This document shows positions 14,501 to 25,900 of a DNA stretch of 64,000 nucleotides, piece after piece. The position numbers and the translations under genes are program-made. Positions within the stretch are counted from its first letter, which is position 1, and each line of letters opens with the position of its first letter. The notes under the pieces are model-generated. The model made no database searches. It saw only the letters and a list, made by a program, of their open reading frames with translations, and had not been told where the DNA came from. The stretch spans positions 744,001-808,000 of the forward strand of contig JAJQJQ010000049.1 of assembly GCA_028622995.1 (NCBI GenBank), given 5' to 3'. The stretch is from Panagrolaimus kolymaensis (taxonomy: Eukaryota; Nematoda; Chromadorea; Rhabditida; Panagrolaimidae).

Positions 14501-16845
14501 TTCTTTAAAAAATAATCGAAAATACTGTAAGTTCAAAACAAAATAAATACAAATAACAAAAATTATTTAATTTTGCAAATATTATTTTTCTGTTGTAAAA
14601 AATGTTGACAAAAAATTAAAGGAAGTCACAGAAAACTATTCAATAACCATTCGTTAAATTTCTTTATTTTAATATTCTTCTTTTAGTAAAAAAAAGCGTG
14701 AAAATTAATCAAAAAAAGTCTAACTTTCCTTTTTAATACCTATCAAAAACTTTTGTTTGACAAAAACTTAAAAAAAACTTCCCACTTTTCTTTTTTTCAT
14801 TATAATAAAAAATACAAATTAAAAATAAACTAGCAGTATTTTTTTAGTAACCCTTTTCAGCTTATATTATTATTGTCCGTAAAATTTTTTCTTTCTTTTT
14901 TTGTTAATATAAAAAGAATGCAGTTGCGGCTTTTTTTTGTAGTTTATTTCATTGAGAAAAAATAAATAAATAAAAGTTCAAGCTTTTTTTTGTCGTCGTC
15001 GTTCTCGAGCTTGACTTTATTCATTCACAATTGCTTGCTTTTCTTGTTATTCAAGTTTTTTTTTGACATAATACCGAAGAAAAAAAAGAGAGCAACAAGA
15101 GAAGGAAATTGAAAAGAAGGGTGTCAGTCAGTCAGTTAGTCAATTGATGATTGCGTGTAAAGAAAAATAATATTAATATAATAATCAAAAGAAAATCAAC
15201 CAAAAACATAAAAGAAAAGCTTCTCAAAGAAAGAATTTTTGCCCTTTTTCGGCTGACTTTTTAGCCTCATTCCATACACCCTTGCTTTTTTTTTGGTGGT
15301 GGTGGTTGTGACAATGAGATCAAAAGATGTTTGCCGCCGCCGCCGCCGATGCCACGAACTTGATTCAATTCATTTTTGATTGAATAAAAAAAAAACGGAA
15401 CATGTTTTTGAGAAACAGAAAAAAAAAGTTGTATGTATAACAAAAAAATTAATAAAAATAAATGTCCAAAAAAATCCAAGGCGGCGGACACGGTTGTCAA
15501 AAAAAGGAAAGAAGGAAGAGAAGTGTTACAAAAAAATTCTTTTCCATTGAGAAGAAAAGAAAAGAATTACATATAAAAAACGGCTAAATTTTTTTTTCTG
15601 TTTCGATATCCAGCTGTGAGTAAATCATTTTTGTTTTTTATTTATGGAAAAAAAATAAAAATTTTCATTTTGCTTTGGTTAAATTTTTTTATAAAATGAT
15701 GAATTACAATTACACACAGAGTCGTTTTTTATGGAAACAGGATAAAAAAATCAAGGGCAGAAACAAAAATAATTTTTTTCGTTTTAATTTAAAAAAGGTT
15801 TTAAAGATTTTTTTCCTTTTTTTGATTCCGTAAATGGTCTTTTTCGGCTGCACGAATAAATAAAAAAGAGAAAGAAAGGTGGAAGGAAAAGATACGTTGA
15901 AAAATACAGTAATGCATTTTTTTTCTATAAAAAGCTATTTCCAAAAATATATTTTTGTATTTTTCGTTTGAGACCAGCCAAACCTATCTAAGACAAAAAA
16001 AAATGGTACGATGAAGATCGTCGGTGAATGGTACATCCGTTATTTCATTCAATGTAAGAAAAAAGAAAGTTGTAATCATTTTCAAAAAATGTTGATCAAA
16101 CTCGAATGAATTGAAATCCTAAGCATTTTTTTTGTTAGCGGTATTGTGTTATCAAACTATGAATACCAAAGTATTTGGTATTACGTTGAAATTTTTGTTT
16201 TTGTTTGAAAAAGATTATGCTTTTTTTTTTGCAAAGTATTTATTTTCAAGAAGTGATGATGACGCGGTGAATTTTTTTATGCTTGTTCTAAATTTAAAAA
16301 AAATGGAAATAGATTTAGAAGGAGGGAAAAAAAAAGAGTTGGTTATGGTGGACTTTCAAAAAAAAATTTGATACAGCGACTAAAATGAAGCGATGAAATG
16401 AAAATATAATTATAGTAAAAAGTATAAAAAAATTTTGGTAACCTTTTCGAAAAATAAATAAGAAATGTCTGATAAGTATTTTAAAAAATATGATAATAAG
16501 GGCGACGGAGAAATTTTTTTTTTGGTAATTAACAGCTTTTGAAATTACTAATACTTGAATAATTTTTTAGAAAAAATGTGATTTTATGCAAGCCCGAAAC
16601 TATTAAAAAAAACCCAAACCCAAATTTTCTAACTCACCAATAGATTCTCGAATCGCTGCAACCCCAGCACTTGATGATGATGAACCTAATTGGGTTAAAG
16701 TAATAGATTCAGTTGAATCACAATCATCTCCACTTCCAGCCGAACGTTCACCCGATACGGATGCTGTTGCTGTTGTTGTAGTTGATTGGTGACTGCTGCT
16801 ATTATTATTATTATTTGAATCTATTTGTATCGACGATGATGTCAT
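2567..16845 (-). CDS. ceh-14: LIM-homeodomain transcription factor, LHX3/4 class (CEH-14-like), 553 aa
   Basis: Exons 16845-16638, 13241-12858, 4196-4039 and 3478-2567 splice in frame (1,662 nt). Residues 1-69 are low-complexity Ser/Asn/Thr. LIM1 (from C77) and LIM2 (about 136-190) lie together in exon 2, with the zinc ligands present: CSRC, FHESC, QCVEC, YCREH; then CSRC, YHASC, CIIC, CRTD. The homeodomain (about 204-264) contains [30 protein letters not shown] and [22 protein letters not shown], split by intron 3 just before the recognition-helix [16 protein letters not shown] and [13 protein letters not shown] mark the LHX3/4 (Lim3, ceh-14) class rather than LHX1 or LMX1. The C-terminus is rich in Gln, His and Gly. 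LHX3/4 proteins are nuclear regulators of neuronal identity, usually partnered by LDB. The linker between LIM2 and the homeodomain is very short. The ATG at 16845 opens a short exon with a GTGAGT donor; an upstream or alternative first exon remains possible. Confidence 0.92.
5500..5546 (-). repeat. 47 bp palindrome family, copy 1
   Basis: Ends GATAGTTAC / TTACTATC, extended by flanking AAT / ATT. The core ACAAATAAT lies on the minus strand. Confidence 0.75.
5667..5712 (+). repeat. 47 bp palindrome family, degenerate copy 2
   Basis: GGAGTAACT at the left, GATTACTATC at the right, core GCAATACTTTT. Confidence 0.55.
6814..6860 (+). repeat. 47 bp palindrome family, copy 3
   Basis: GATAGTAATC / GATTACTATT ends, core GCAATATTC. 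Confidence 0.75.
6953..6999 (+). repeat. 47 bp palindrome family, copy 4
   Basis: GACAGTAAT / ATTACTGTC: a compensated change (T to C with A to G) keeps the stem. Core ACAATAATTT. Confidence 0.8.
7097..7145 (+). repeat. 47-49 bp palindrome family, copy 5
   Basis: AATAGTATAA / TGTTACTGTC with core GCAATAATTTC. Separated from the next copy by 2 bp. Confidence 0.65.
7148..7194 (+). repeat. 47 bp palindrome family, copy 6
   Basis: GAGAGTAAT / GTTACTCTC: another compensated pair in the stem. Core GCAATTATACTT. Confidence 0.75.
8012..8058 (+). repeat. 47 bp palindrome family, copy 7
   Basis: GATAGTAACAAATTT pairs with AAATTGGTTACTATC. Core GCAATAATTTT. One of the best-conserved copies. Confidence 0.85.
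8183..8231 (+). repeat. 47-49 bp palindrome family, copy 8
   Basis: GACAGTAAC / TTTACTCTATC with core GCAATAATTTT; a short insertion in the right arm gives 49 bp. Confidence 0.7.
13242..16637 (-). other. Intron 1 of the LHX3/4 gene, 3.4 kb
   Basis: Donor G|GTGAGT at 16638/16637, acceptor TTTTAG at 13242. No additional exon, hairpin family member or transposon was recognised. AT-rich with scattered purine tracts. Confidence 0.7.
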
Positions 16846-18012
16846 TTTTTTGAAATAACAAAATTGCCTAAAAACCCAGAATTTTTTTAAACAAATTTTT
16901 TTAAGGTTAAAAAACATACAAAAAATTGAAAAAACCGCGAATCAAAACAATTTTTTGAGAATGGAAATTTACCAAAAAGAAAATAATTTTGTATATGAAA
17001 AAAGTGCTGTTTTCAATGTCAAAATCAAGCGTTTTCTTTTTAGCTAACTTCGATGCTTAAAGAAAAATATAAAGTTTTTACAGTCTTTCTTTGAATGGAA
17101 AAAGAAATTTGCTTGTATACGATCGGAAATAAACGAACGAGAACGAGGAGAAAAAAATGTGACATCGGAAGAGAAAAGGCGGAGAAAAAATGCGCGAAAA
17201 AGAAAAAAAAGTTAGTTACCGCAAACATGCTTGGCTTGCTTGCTTTCTTGCATGAATAATGGAAATAAGGTCCAAAAAAAAAAGAAAGAAAGAAAATGGG
17301 TGGAGTTTTTTTTTCTTTCTCGATGAATGGTAGAATGAAGATGACAGCCGGAAATAGAAATGGACAAATAAATGTTTATGCAATAAGAAAAAGAAGAAGA
17401 AGAAAAAAAACGATGTTAGAGTTAAATGGTTGGTTAGCAAAAATTATGGTATATAAGAATGAAAACGAAAAAGTTTTTTGCTTTTAAGAGACGACTGTAA
17501 AAGAAAAAATAATCGTTTGGAAATATTTTGAATTTTATTTTAAACACAAAAAATTTAACGGATTCGAAATTATTTTGAAGAGGAAACTTCCATGCCATAA
17601 AAGAATGTTACCGCGAGTCTCACAGCGAAATTTGTTAAAAAGAATTTAGAGAAGCTAAAATATCAAAAAATTCAAATTTACTGAAGCAATAAAAAATAAG
17701 TTTTTTTCTTAAAAATTGGAAAGAAAAGTATTAAAAATAAATTTCTGTTAATACGATGATGATGAAAAAACAAAACCAAAAAGTAGCTTAAAATATCCTG
17801 AATTATAGTTATCGACTTGCTTTTTTACAAAAGAAAAAGTCACGGAATTTTATAAATTTTTTTATGAAACACAAGTAAAGTAAGATAGATAAATGAAATA
17901 AATAATTATCTCATAATAAGCGTATAAATATAGAATAAAACCCTATAAACCATATATAAAAAGAATTAGTTTCGCAAGCAGCCGTTTTTTCGATGAAGAA
18001 ATTGGATGTGGA

Positions 18013-18060
18013 GAAGGCAAAAAGATATTGGTAAATTATTACAGAAATTGGCTAACTATC
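18013..18060 (+). repeat. 47 bp palindrome family, very degenerate copy
   Basis: The right arm CTAACTATC is clear; the left arm GAAGGCAAA is only weakly complementary. Confidence 0.35.
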
Positions 18061-18155
18061 AATTCGAAGCATTTATTGCGGGAGAAAAGGTTTAAAATAA
18101 AAATATTTAAAAAAATTAGAAACCAAACAAAATATTAAAATTTTACATGCAAGTT

Positions 18156-18202
18156 GAAAGTAATAAAAAGCAAACAATATTTCTAAAAATATGCATACTA
18201 TC
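18156..18202 (+). repeat. 47 bp palindrome family, copy 9
   Basis: GAAAGTAAT / GCATACTATC ends, core ACAATATTTC. It lies 124 bp left of the hAT MITE. Confidence 0.65.
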
Positions 18203-18317
18203 ATTAATAAAAATTGCTTCACGCTGCAAATTTTTTTTGAGGGAAGTTAAAATTTTAAACATAAAAACAATAATTATGAAACCGTTTAGAAAAATCGTGT
18301 AAAACAAAATTTATTCT

Positions 18318-18325
18318 GTAATAAT
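18318..18325. repeat. Target-site duplication, left copy (GTAATAAT)
   Basis: Eight bases identical to 18614-18621, flanking the GC-rich inverted-repeat element directly on both sides. Confidence 0.85.
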
Positions 18326-18613
18326 CAGGCCTCTTCCTTCGGCCCGTCCAGCCCGGCCCGGCCCGGCCCGGCCTGGCCCGCGGGCCGGGCCGGGCCGACT
18401 TTTGGACGGGCCAGGCCGGGCCGAGGCCGACCATTTTCTAAAAAAAGAAAAAAAATCAAAGGGAATACCAAGGCAAAAAAAAAATTGACGGGCCGGCCCG
18501 CGGCCCGGCCCGGGCCGGGCCTAAACCAAAAGGGCCGCAGGCCGGGCCGGGCCGAAATCAAGACGGGCCGGGCCGGGCCAGGCCGGCAAAACCCGGCCCG
18601 TGGAAGAGGCCTG
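18326..18613. mobile_element. hAT-type MITE, 288 bp, extremely GC-rich
   Basis: The element begins CAGGCCTCTTCC and ends GGAAGAGGCCTG, a perfect 12 bp terminal inverted repeat, and is bounded by 8 bp direct repeats GTAATAAT. An 8 bp duplication plus termini starting with CAG is the signature of the hAT superfamily. The interior is built from overlapping GGCCCG/CGGGCC units around a short A-rich centre, so single strands would fold extensively. No transposase is encoded; mobilisation would need an autonomous hAT elsewhere. Perfect termini and duplication suggest a fairly recent insertion. The long open frame through it is a by-product of GC-rich repetition. Confidence 0.88.
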
Positions 18614-18621
18614 GTAATAAT
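18614..18621. repeat. Target-site duplication, right copy (GTAATAAT)
   Basis: Matches 18318-18325 exactly and abuts the right terminal inverted repeat. Confidence 0.85.
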
Positions 18622-20027
18622 CTTTAAAAAAAAGTACCAACAAGCAACAAGAAAGTAAAACGATTTTTTGTAAAATGGCTTTTTTCTTTTAATTTTTTTT
18701 TTCTATGGTTGCTTCAAAAACAATGTGTCTCAGTCACTTTACTTACTTACATGGTTGTTAAAAGCATTCCTTTTCTTTCTACCTAAAGTGGCAAAAAAAG
18801 AAAGAAAAGAGCTGATCCCAAGATTTAGCACTTAATATCTTTTTTTATTCTTTCTATTTTTTTTTTACTTAAAAAAGGTTAGCAGAAAAAAGATAAAATT
18901 GTATTTGTGACAGTCATTTGCTGAGTTAGATGGAAAATAGAAGGGTATAAGATTATCGTTGACTTTATTATTTTTTTTGATAAAAAAAAGAAATAAAATG
19001 CTTTCTCCTTTTTTACTTTGTAAAGTATATTTTTTTTTATATTTTTGGATAAAATGAATTTTCTTTTGGAACAAAACAAAGAAATATGAAATCTCGGGTG
19101 ATTCTAAAAGAATCAAGAAGCAGTCGATGGCAAAAAAGAAACAACCACCGCCAAAAAATAAAAAAAAGGCAAAAATAAAAAGTCAAAAAAAAAAAATATA
19201 GTAAAAGCCAGAACCCAAAAAAAAGAGGAGAGCGAAACACCCGTTATTCTTTTCGCTTGCCATCATCGAAGTCGTCTCCAAAAAAAATTTTTTATAAATA
19301 TATATATCGAAACCAATTCCGTTAATGGAAGCAGCTACTAGCTTGCTTGCTTGCTTGGAAAAGCATCGATGAAACAAGGAGAGAAAAAAAAAATATGGAC
19401 AAAAACAACGAAAATGAAAGAATAAAATAAAATAAAATAAAAAGTATGCCTTTTGACTTTTATTTTTATTTTGAGCCTTGTTATTTTTCGATTCTGCTGC
19501 TTCCATATCTTTTTTTTATGATTCTCTCCAACTCCTGAAAAATGCGTGTAAAAGCATGCTTCTTGGTTTCTGCGGCTGCCTTGTGGATGAAGAATGTATT
19601 TGGTTGATGCATACATATAATAAAAAACTTTTTTTGTTTTTGAGTGTAATGGTTTGGAAAAAGTTCGGAAGAAGCTTCTTTTTTTAAGTTTCTAAGGTGG
19701 GCGGAATTTATGAAGCAAAACTTTTGTTTCTAGCAAAAATATTTTCTCATTACGATATTGCACTTAAATAAAAAATGTTAAATCTTAATGAAAATGGCTT
19801 TCAAAAAAGTTCAAAAAAAATAGTTTTATGAAATTTATTTGACTCTTGGAACAAAAAATTTTTTTGTGACAGTAATTTTTGAATGTATTTCCTAATTATT
19901 ATAGCTCACATTTTTATTAAATTTTAAAAAATACTTTATTTATTCTTTTGAAATTTTTTATTCTTCTTTTTCTTCTAGCAACTTCTTTTTCAATTTTCTC
20001 TTTCATAAACAACTGCATTCTTCAATT

Positions 20028-20074
20028 GACAGTAACATCATCATTAAAAATGTTGTTAAATTTACGTTACTATC
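20028..20074 (-). repeat. 47 bp palindrome family, copy 10
   Basis: GACAGTAAC / GTTACTATC ends with one G-T-type mismatch; core on the minus strand. Confidence 0.75.
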
Positions 20075-21329
20075 ACTTTTAAAAAATGTTTTACGGAATT
20101 TGTAGTATTAAATTCCTGTTTAACTTTTAGATGAGATGATCATACACAAACAACGTTGTTTAAAAAGTGTTTACTTATTTCTTTTCTCGAAGCTGCTTTC
20201 AAAGTGACTGTGTCCCTTTCGAATCAAGCTTTGATATTTCTCTTTGAGCGTCGTCGTCAATAAACAAAAAACCGAAACCTTTGATTTTTTGTATCTTTTT
20301 TGAAAATACAAAAACAAAATCTCAATAACACCGCCCCGCCTTCGTCGTCTCAATAATAAAATTCTCTATTTATGGAACCCTCTAAAATAAAAAGCTTTTA
20401 ACTAAACTCCTCTTCTCGAGAAGAGAAAAGAAAATTTTGAATGGCAGGTAGAGAATGAAAATATATGGTGATAATCTTTAAGAAAATCATAAAACCCTTC
20501 TTGCTTTTCTTTTTTTTCTCGAGTATTATCCATCTCAATATTTATATTTTTTTATTTTTGTGGTTCCACTGAATTCTGAAAGCAGCAAAAAAAAAGTGAA
20601 GGTCATGAGACTCCACTAAGAGTAAGCAGCCATCTTGGGTATTCTTCTGACTTTTAATTTCTTCAATGCAGCCATCAAAAAAAAAGTATTTTTTACGACA
20701 AAAACAACTTGTGGCTTGGCTTGCAAATAAATGGAAAAACTTTTATGTATTTTATTTTCTACCGTAATCGATCCCGTCATAAAAAAAAAGAAAGGAAAAA
20801 AAGAAAAATGTGGTAAAATTATTTTCTTTAATCGTCGTCAACTTTTTTTCTTCTAAAGTGTGCCAACGACAAATAAAAAAAAACAAGCTTATTGTTCCAT
20901 AAAAAAAAATAACACATCCGTTCGTTGTATTGAAGAATCAAGCAAGCAAGAGAGAAAAAAACTTAGAAAAAAATGTAATATCGAACACGAACAACAACAA
21001 CGATGGTGTTTGCGAGGAAAAATGCCAAGTTTAATCAAGAAAAAAATAAATAATAATAAAAAGCATAATTTGATTTTTGAATGAATCAAAGGCGTTGTTT
21101 TCTCTCTTCGAAAGAAAAAAAATATGGTATTAATAATAAGTTTTTATTCTTCCTCGAGATCTAGCAAATATAATTTAAAATGGGGCTACAGTAGGATGGT
21201 GAATCTTCTTTTTTTCAGGATCCCGAAAAATTCTCAAAAAAAGAAATTCACAACAGCAATTCGAATTTTTTTTTGTGAGAGTAACCAGTGGATCCACATA
21301 TCCTAATAGAATAAGAGAATGCTTTCGTC

Positions 21330-21346
21330 CCGGCACTTCGTGCCGG
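21330..21346. repeat. GC hairpin CCGGCAC-TTC-GTGCCGG
   Basis: Perfect 7 bp stem with a 3-base loop in otherwise AT-rich DNA. It lies just left of the GATCCA-rich tract, so both may belong to one decayed mobile element. No terminus or target duplication could be found. Confidence 0.6.
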
Positions 21347-21399
21347 TCCTCAGCCTTCGTTCATTTTGTTGGGATTTGTGGTATATTGAGATAGATTTT

Positions 21400-21614
21400 G
21401 GATCCATGATAATCCACCCTTAACCGTAAAAAGATCCATCAAAATCTGCCTAAATATCCATCCTCCCAAAGACAAAGATCCATTCCCACAAAGATCCACC
21501 AACCCAAATTCTATTGATCCAAAAATCCTCTAACTTAAAAATCCACAAACCCACAGATCCATCCACCCAAAGATCCTTAAAAAGTCCACCTAAAATAGTT
21601 AAAAGATCCATTCA
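21400..21614. repeat. Degenerate GATCCA-rich tandem tract
   Basis: At least ten close variants of AGATCCA or AATCCAC, each followed by C- or A-rich spacers of roughly 10-20 bases. The strand is markedly C-rich and G-poor compared with its surroundings. The period is irregular, so this is either an old diverged minisatellite or part of a mobile element. Confidence 0.55.
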
Positions 21615-22614
21615 AAAGAGTAATAAACTTAGAAGATAAATAATATTTATGCAAATTTTTTGATTGATAGCTACACTAAAAAATTTAATAATTGTTTAAA
21701 AGCATTTTAAAATAATTCTTTAAAGGTTTTATGGATAAACGGTGCAAAAAAGCAAAAAATATGCAAATTTTCCTTAATTATTTGATTATATTACGTTAAA
21801 AATGTGTCCAAAAATTTGCATAAATTATTAAAATAATATTCCCCTCTATTTTTTAGTTAAACATATTCAAATTATTTTTTATCACTTCCGGGAGTTCGAA
21901 CTTTCTTCCATGTGCAAGTTCATCGCCTTCCACCACTGAGCAAAAGAGACAAAGGGAAAAGCGCATGTTGCAAAAAAATTTTGCTGAAAGTTTTGAAAAA
22001 ATTTTTGAAATCGAAAAAACATGCTCGGCCGATATGCATGAGACGCCCAGCATCTTAAATTGAAAAAGTAAAAGGAAAATAATGATCGATATATATCGGT
22101 ACTCTGCAAGGTGAAGTTTCAGCCACATTCCATTAGTTGGAAAAAAAGTTTTAGTCAAAAAACTTTTTTTGATAATTACTTTTTTGGGTGAAACTATTTT
22201 TATGCTAATTTTTATTTGAAATATGTTGACTAAAGTATGATCCCCATGTGATACGGATTCAGAATCTATAGACAATTTGACCTTAAAACTTTTCTAACAT
22301 AGTGCCATGGAGAAAGGTAGTAAATTTTCTTGTGTACAGTGGAAAGAAATTTTTTTTATTGTTTATTCCATGTTTGTTACCTCTCATAAAAAAAGCACTT
22401 AACAATATATTTTTTATTTTATTACCACAACAACAACAACCAACAATCGGCTTAGATCATCCTCGAGGAGTAAGTGCTACAAGTAGTTGTTAACATCTTT
22501 ATGAGAAAAAAAATATACTTAAAAGCTTAAACATAAAATATAATACAATAATGAGTATTTGCAGAGGATTATTTGACAAAAAATCACATTCTTCAAATAT
22601 CTTGAGAAAAAAAC

Positions 22615-22663
22615 GATAGTAACAAAAAGTTTTAACAATAATTCATTGAAAGTTGTTACTATC
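22615..22663 (+). repeat. 47-49 bp palindrome family, copy 11
   Basis: GATAGTAACAA / TTGTTACTATC, an 11 bp perfect stem. Core ACAATAATTC. Length 49. Located downstream of the ECHDC3-like stop. Confidence 0.85.
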
Positions 22664-22926
22664 ATTTTCTTAGCTGAAACCATTTTTCTTTTTGTACCAA
22701 AAAACCTAACTCCAAAAAATTTCTTAATTGACTCTGGTGTTAAGAATTCAAAAACCTTTAATAAAGAAAAAATAAATTTATTTGTTTTATCTAACCACAA
22801 AAAATATATATAATAATAAATTGAGCATTATAAATAATGATAATACAATAATAATAAAATTCCTAACAACAAAGAAAAGAAGAAAAAATAGATATAATTG
22901 ATCGATCAAAAATTATTCGTTCATCA

Positions 22927-25900
22927 TCATTCAGTTTTGGTTGTTGCAACTTTATCAATTGTATGTTCAAATGCTGGTTTACGCTTTTCAATAAATGATT
23001 GAATTCCTTCTTGACCATCGCGCATTTTTAAATTTTCTACCATTACAGCTTCACCATATCTGAAATATAAAATAAGCATTAATAAAGAAAGTTAAAGAAA
23101 TTATTGAGAAAAAAAAGTTCCAATACAATTAAAGTGATTTTTTTATATTAATTTTGCTCGAGATAAATGGAGACTTTGACCACTTTTTTAATTCCGTGAA
23201 AGGACGCTGTGTATCAAAGAAAAATAATAAAAATGAGTAACACTATAAAGCCAAATTGCGCAAGAGTTTACTGCCTACAAAACAGTTGAGAATATTCAAA
23301 ATTTTGTGTTGTCTACAAATAGCTTATAAATATATTTGTGTTTGTCTAATTAAATACATACACATTTTATGTACCTACAACAATTGAAGACATGTGTAGT
23401 GTGATTAAAGGAAATATTTTATGTTAACACTATGATCCTTATTTAAATTTTTACGTCATCATTAATTTCAAGATTCAAAAAAGAAGTTTAGCTTCAAGTT
23501 TGATTTCGAAACAAAAATTGCAATTTTATTTTACTTATAAAAGTGTTTACATTTTTTTTTTGTGAAACAACGATTACGTAAATTGTTTTTCCTTGTATGT
23601 TTTTAAAAAAAGTGAGAGAATGAGAAAGTTAAAAAATCCTTATGCTTAAATTTTTTAGTTTTGTTTTTGGTGTCATCACTATTGTACCATCAACATTAAT
23701 CCATCCATCAACAAGAATACACTTTTCTTATTCTTAGAAAAAAAAATTGAAAGCTTTCATTATTCCACTTTCTTTCTTTTTTATTTGTTGGTGAATAGCA
23801 ATTTTAAGCAGACGACAATAACAACAATGACGATAATAAAAAAAAATGCGTTTGCGTTTCATTTTCGCGCAAGCAAGAAAAAAAATGGTCATAAAAAATA
23901 AGTCATCAAAAATTGAATGAAGCAAGCTGCTGCAATGCCATTGCGTATTGTTGTTGCAATTTAGATTGTTCCATCAAGCTTTTAAAAAATAAAAATCTTC
24001 GAAAGGTTAACGGACGGAAAAGAGAGATAATTGTTTTATGACTTTTTTCGAGACAAGTCAAGGCAGTTCACTGTGTCTTAGTAAAAAAGAAAAACACATG
24101 TTTCTTCTAACTCATTCTCGATGCTTGATGGAAGAAAGAAAAAGTCGAGCAATCATTTGACGACAGATGTGCAAGAAAAGAAAAAAAATTGTGTCAAGGA
24201 TTGCGCTAAATTATTATTTGACTGTAATGGAAACGATGGAGAAAGGAAATTCTTTGGCATAATTATAATGGTTTTTTTGTTGCCGGAAATGAATCAAATT
24301 TTTTTGGGGACAATGCAAAAAAGAAAAAGTGGCGAAGGTATTGGAAAATTTATAAAGGATACAGTAACTAAAAAGATCTTCCGTTAATCGGATTTCTTGA
24401 TTCTCAGATTGTTTTCATCAAAAGCGAAAGTTCGTTGATATACAGTAACTTCCAAAAAAATATTGATTCGATGTGAAAAAATAGTTGTTTAGGTGTCATT
24501 TTTTCTTCTTAAAATAGCAGGCGTATGATATTTTTCTCCCCATATATCCTTGCTATCAAAACATCTCTTTTACATTGTCAGAATTATTAATAAGTAAATG
24601 TCGCCATTGTTCATGAATTAATTTTTCAACCCAATAAAAGAAAAAATAAAAAAACATCAACGTCTCTCAAAAAGCAAGCAAGTATGTCTTCCAAAAAAAG
24701 TACTATATTTTTCCTTTCAAATTTTACAGAGCTGCATTTAACACAACCAAAAGTGTTACGGCTTTTTTTAGTACCTATGTATTTTACTTTGTTGCGGATA
24801 ATCAATAGCTGCTAAGTCATTCGAATCCTTAGCTTTTAACTTTTTCTTTTTCTTTAACTACCACAAAAAATACAAGAATTAAAAAGTATATACCTCCATT
24901 GGGAGAAGAATCCAAAAAACGAGAAAGAAATAAAAAAAGAAGCACAAAAAAAAGTCTTAAAAAAAGGGTTGTTGTTGTGCCATTGGAAGAAAGCATTTTG
25001 AAGCTAGCAAGCAAGCTATAAAAGGTTTTTACTTTTTCATGGTCCATATTTTGCTTTTCAGGGAATGTCTTCTTCTTCTTAGAAAAAAAAACTCATGTCA
25101 ACGATAGGTTGGTTTTATGTTTTATCGTTTGCTTCTATTTTCTAGTGGCAGCCATAAAAAAATTCTATTGCTGCTTCTTCGTTTCATTTTTTAGAGTTTT
25201 TGAAAGTCAAAAAAAAGACGAAGCAAAAATTACGGTTTTTAGCGAAGCAAAAATAGATAAATGACAGATGGCAAAGTAAAAATTTTGGAAGGGAGCATCT
25301 CAGAAATAGAAACCATTTAAAAAAAATACTCAAACAAAAAGCAAAAACAACAAACCTGTAAGCATCACGTTGAGGAAGTTCAACTTGAGTGTAAAAGAAA
25401 TGTTTACCAATGGCTGTAACAGTTCGAGAAAATTGAATAATTTCTTCAGCAACTTTGAGAGCTTCAATTCGAGGTTCTTCTCCTTCTTTAGATATACGCG
25501 AAATCAAACCAGCTCGAAGGGCTTCTAAAACATGAAAGAAATTATAGTAAAAAAAGTTAAACAATGAGGTTTCATGAAGATAAGCAAAGCTTCAGTAAAC
25601 TTGTTGATACACTTCCATTATAAATCCCATAGCACAATTTTTTCTTTTACATAACAAAAACACACGAACCTTCAGCAGTAATTGAACGACCAGTTAAAAG
25701 CATATCCATCGCAAGTTTTCTTGGAATATTTCGTACTAATGGAACACCAGGAGTTGAGCAAAATAAACCAACACGTTGCCTAAAAAGAAAAAACACATTA
25801 CATATTATAAATTGAGGAAATAATAGCTTTTGTTTTTCTTTTTTAGCTTTCAAAGTTTATACATATAATTATTTCACATACCCAGGAACAGAAAACATTG

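Larger units (their letters stand above)
16846..22926. other. Intergenic region between the LHX3/4 start and the ECHDC3-like stop
   Basis: About 6 kb without a supported gene. It contains a hAT-type MITE (18326-18613), three or four 47-49 bp palindromes, a GC hairpin (21330-21346) and a degenerate GATCCA-rich tract (about 21400-21614). Open frames here are short and of low complexity. The part next to 16.8 kb is the expected promoter of the homeobox gene. Confidence 0.6.

Noticed and set aside
18325..18561. Open frame with many Pro, Gly and Arg residues through the GC-rich element
   Set aside because: It lies inside the hAT MITE and results from repeated GGCCCG units, which lack stops in any frame.
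19868..19908. Another palindrome-family member starting GACAGTAAT
   Set aside because: The right arm (TAGCTC) and the length do not fit the 47-49 bp pattern.
21330..21346. Helitron 3' end at the CCGGCAC hairpin
   Set aside because: No CTRR sequence at the expected distance on either strand.
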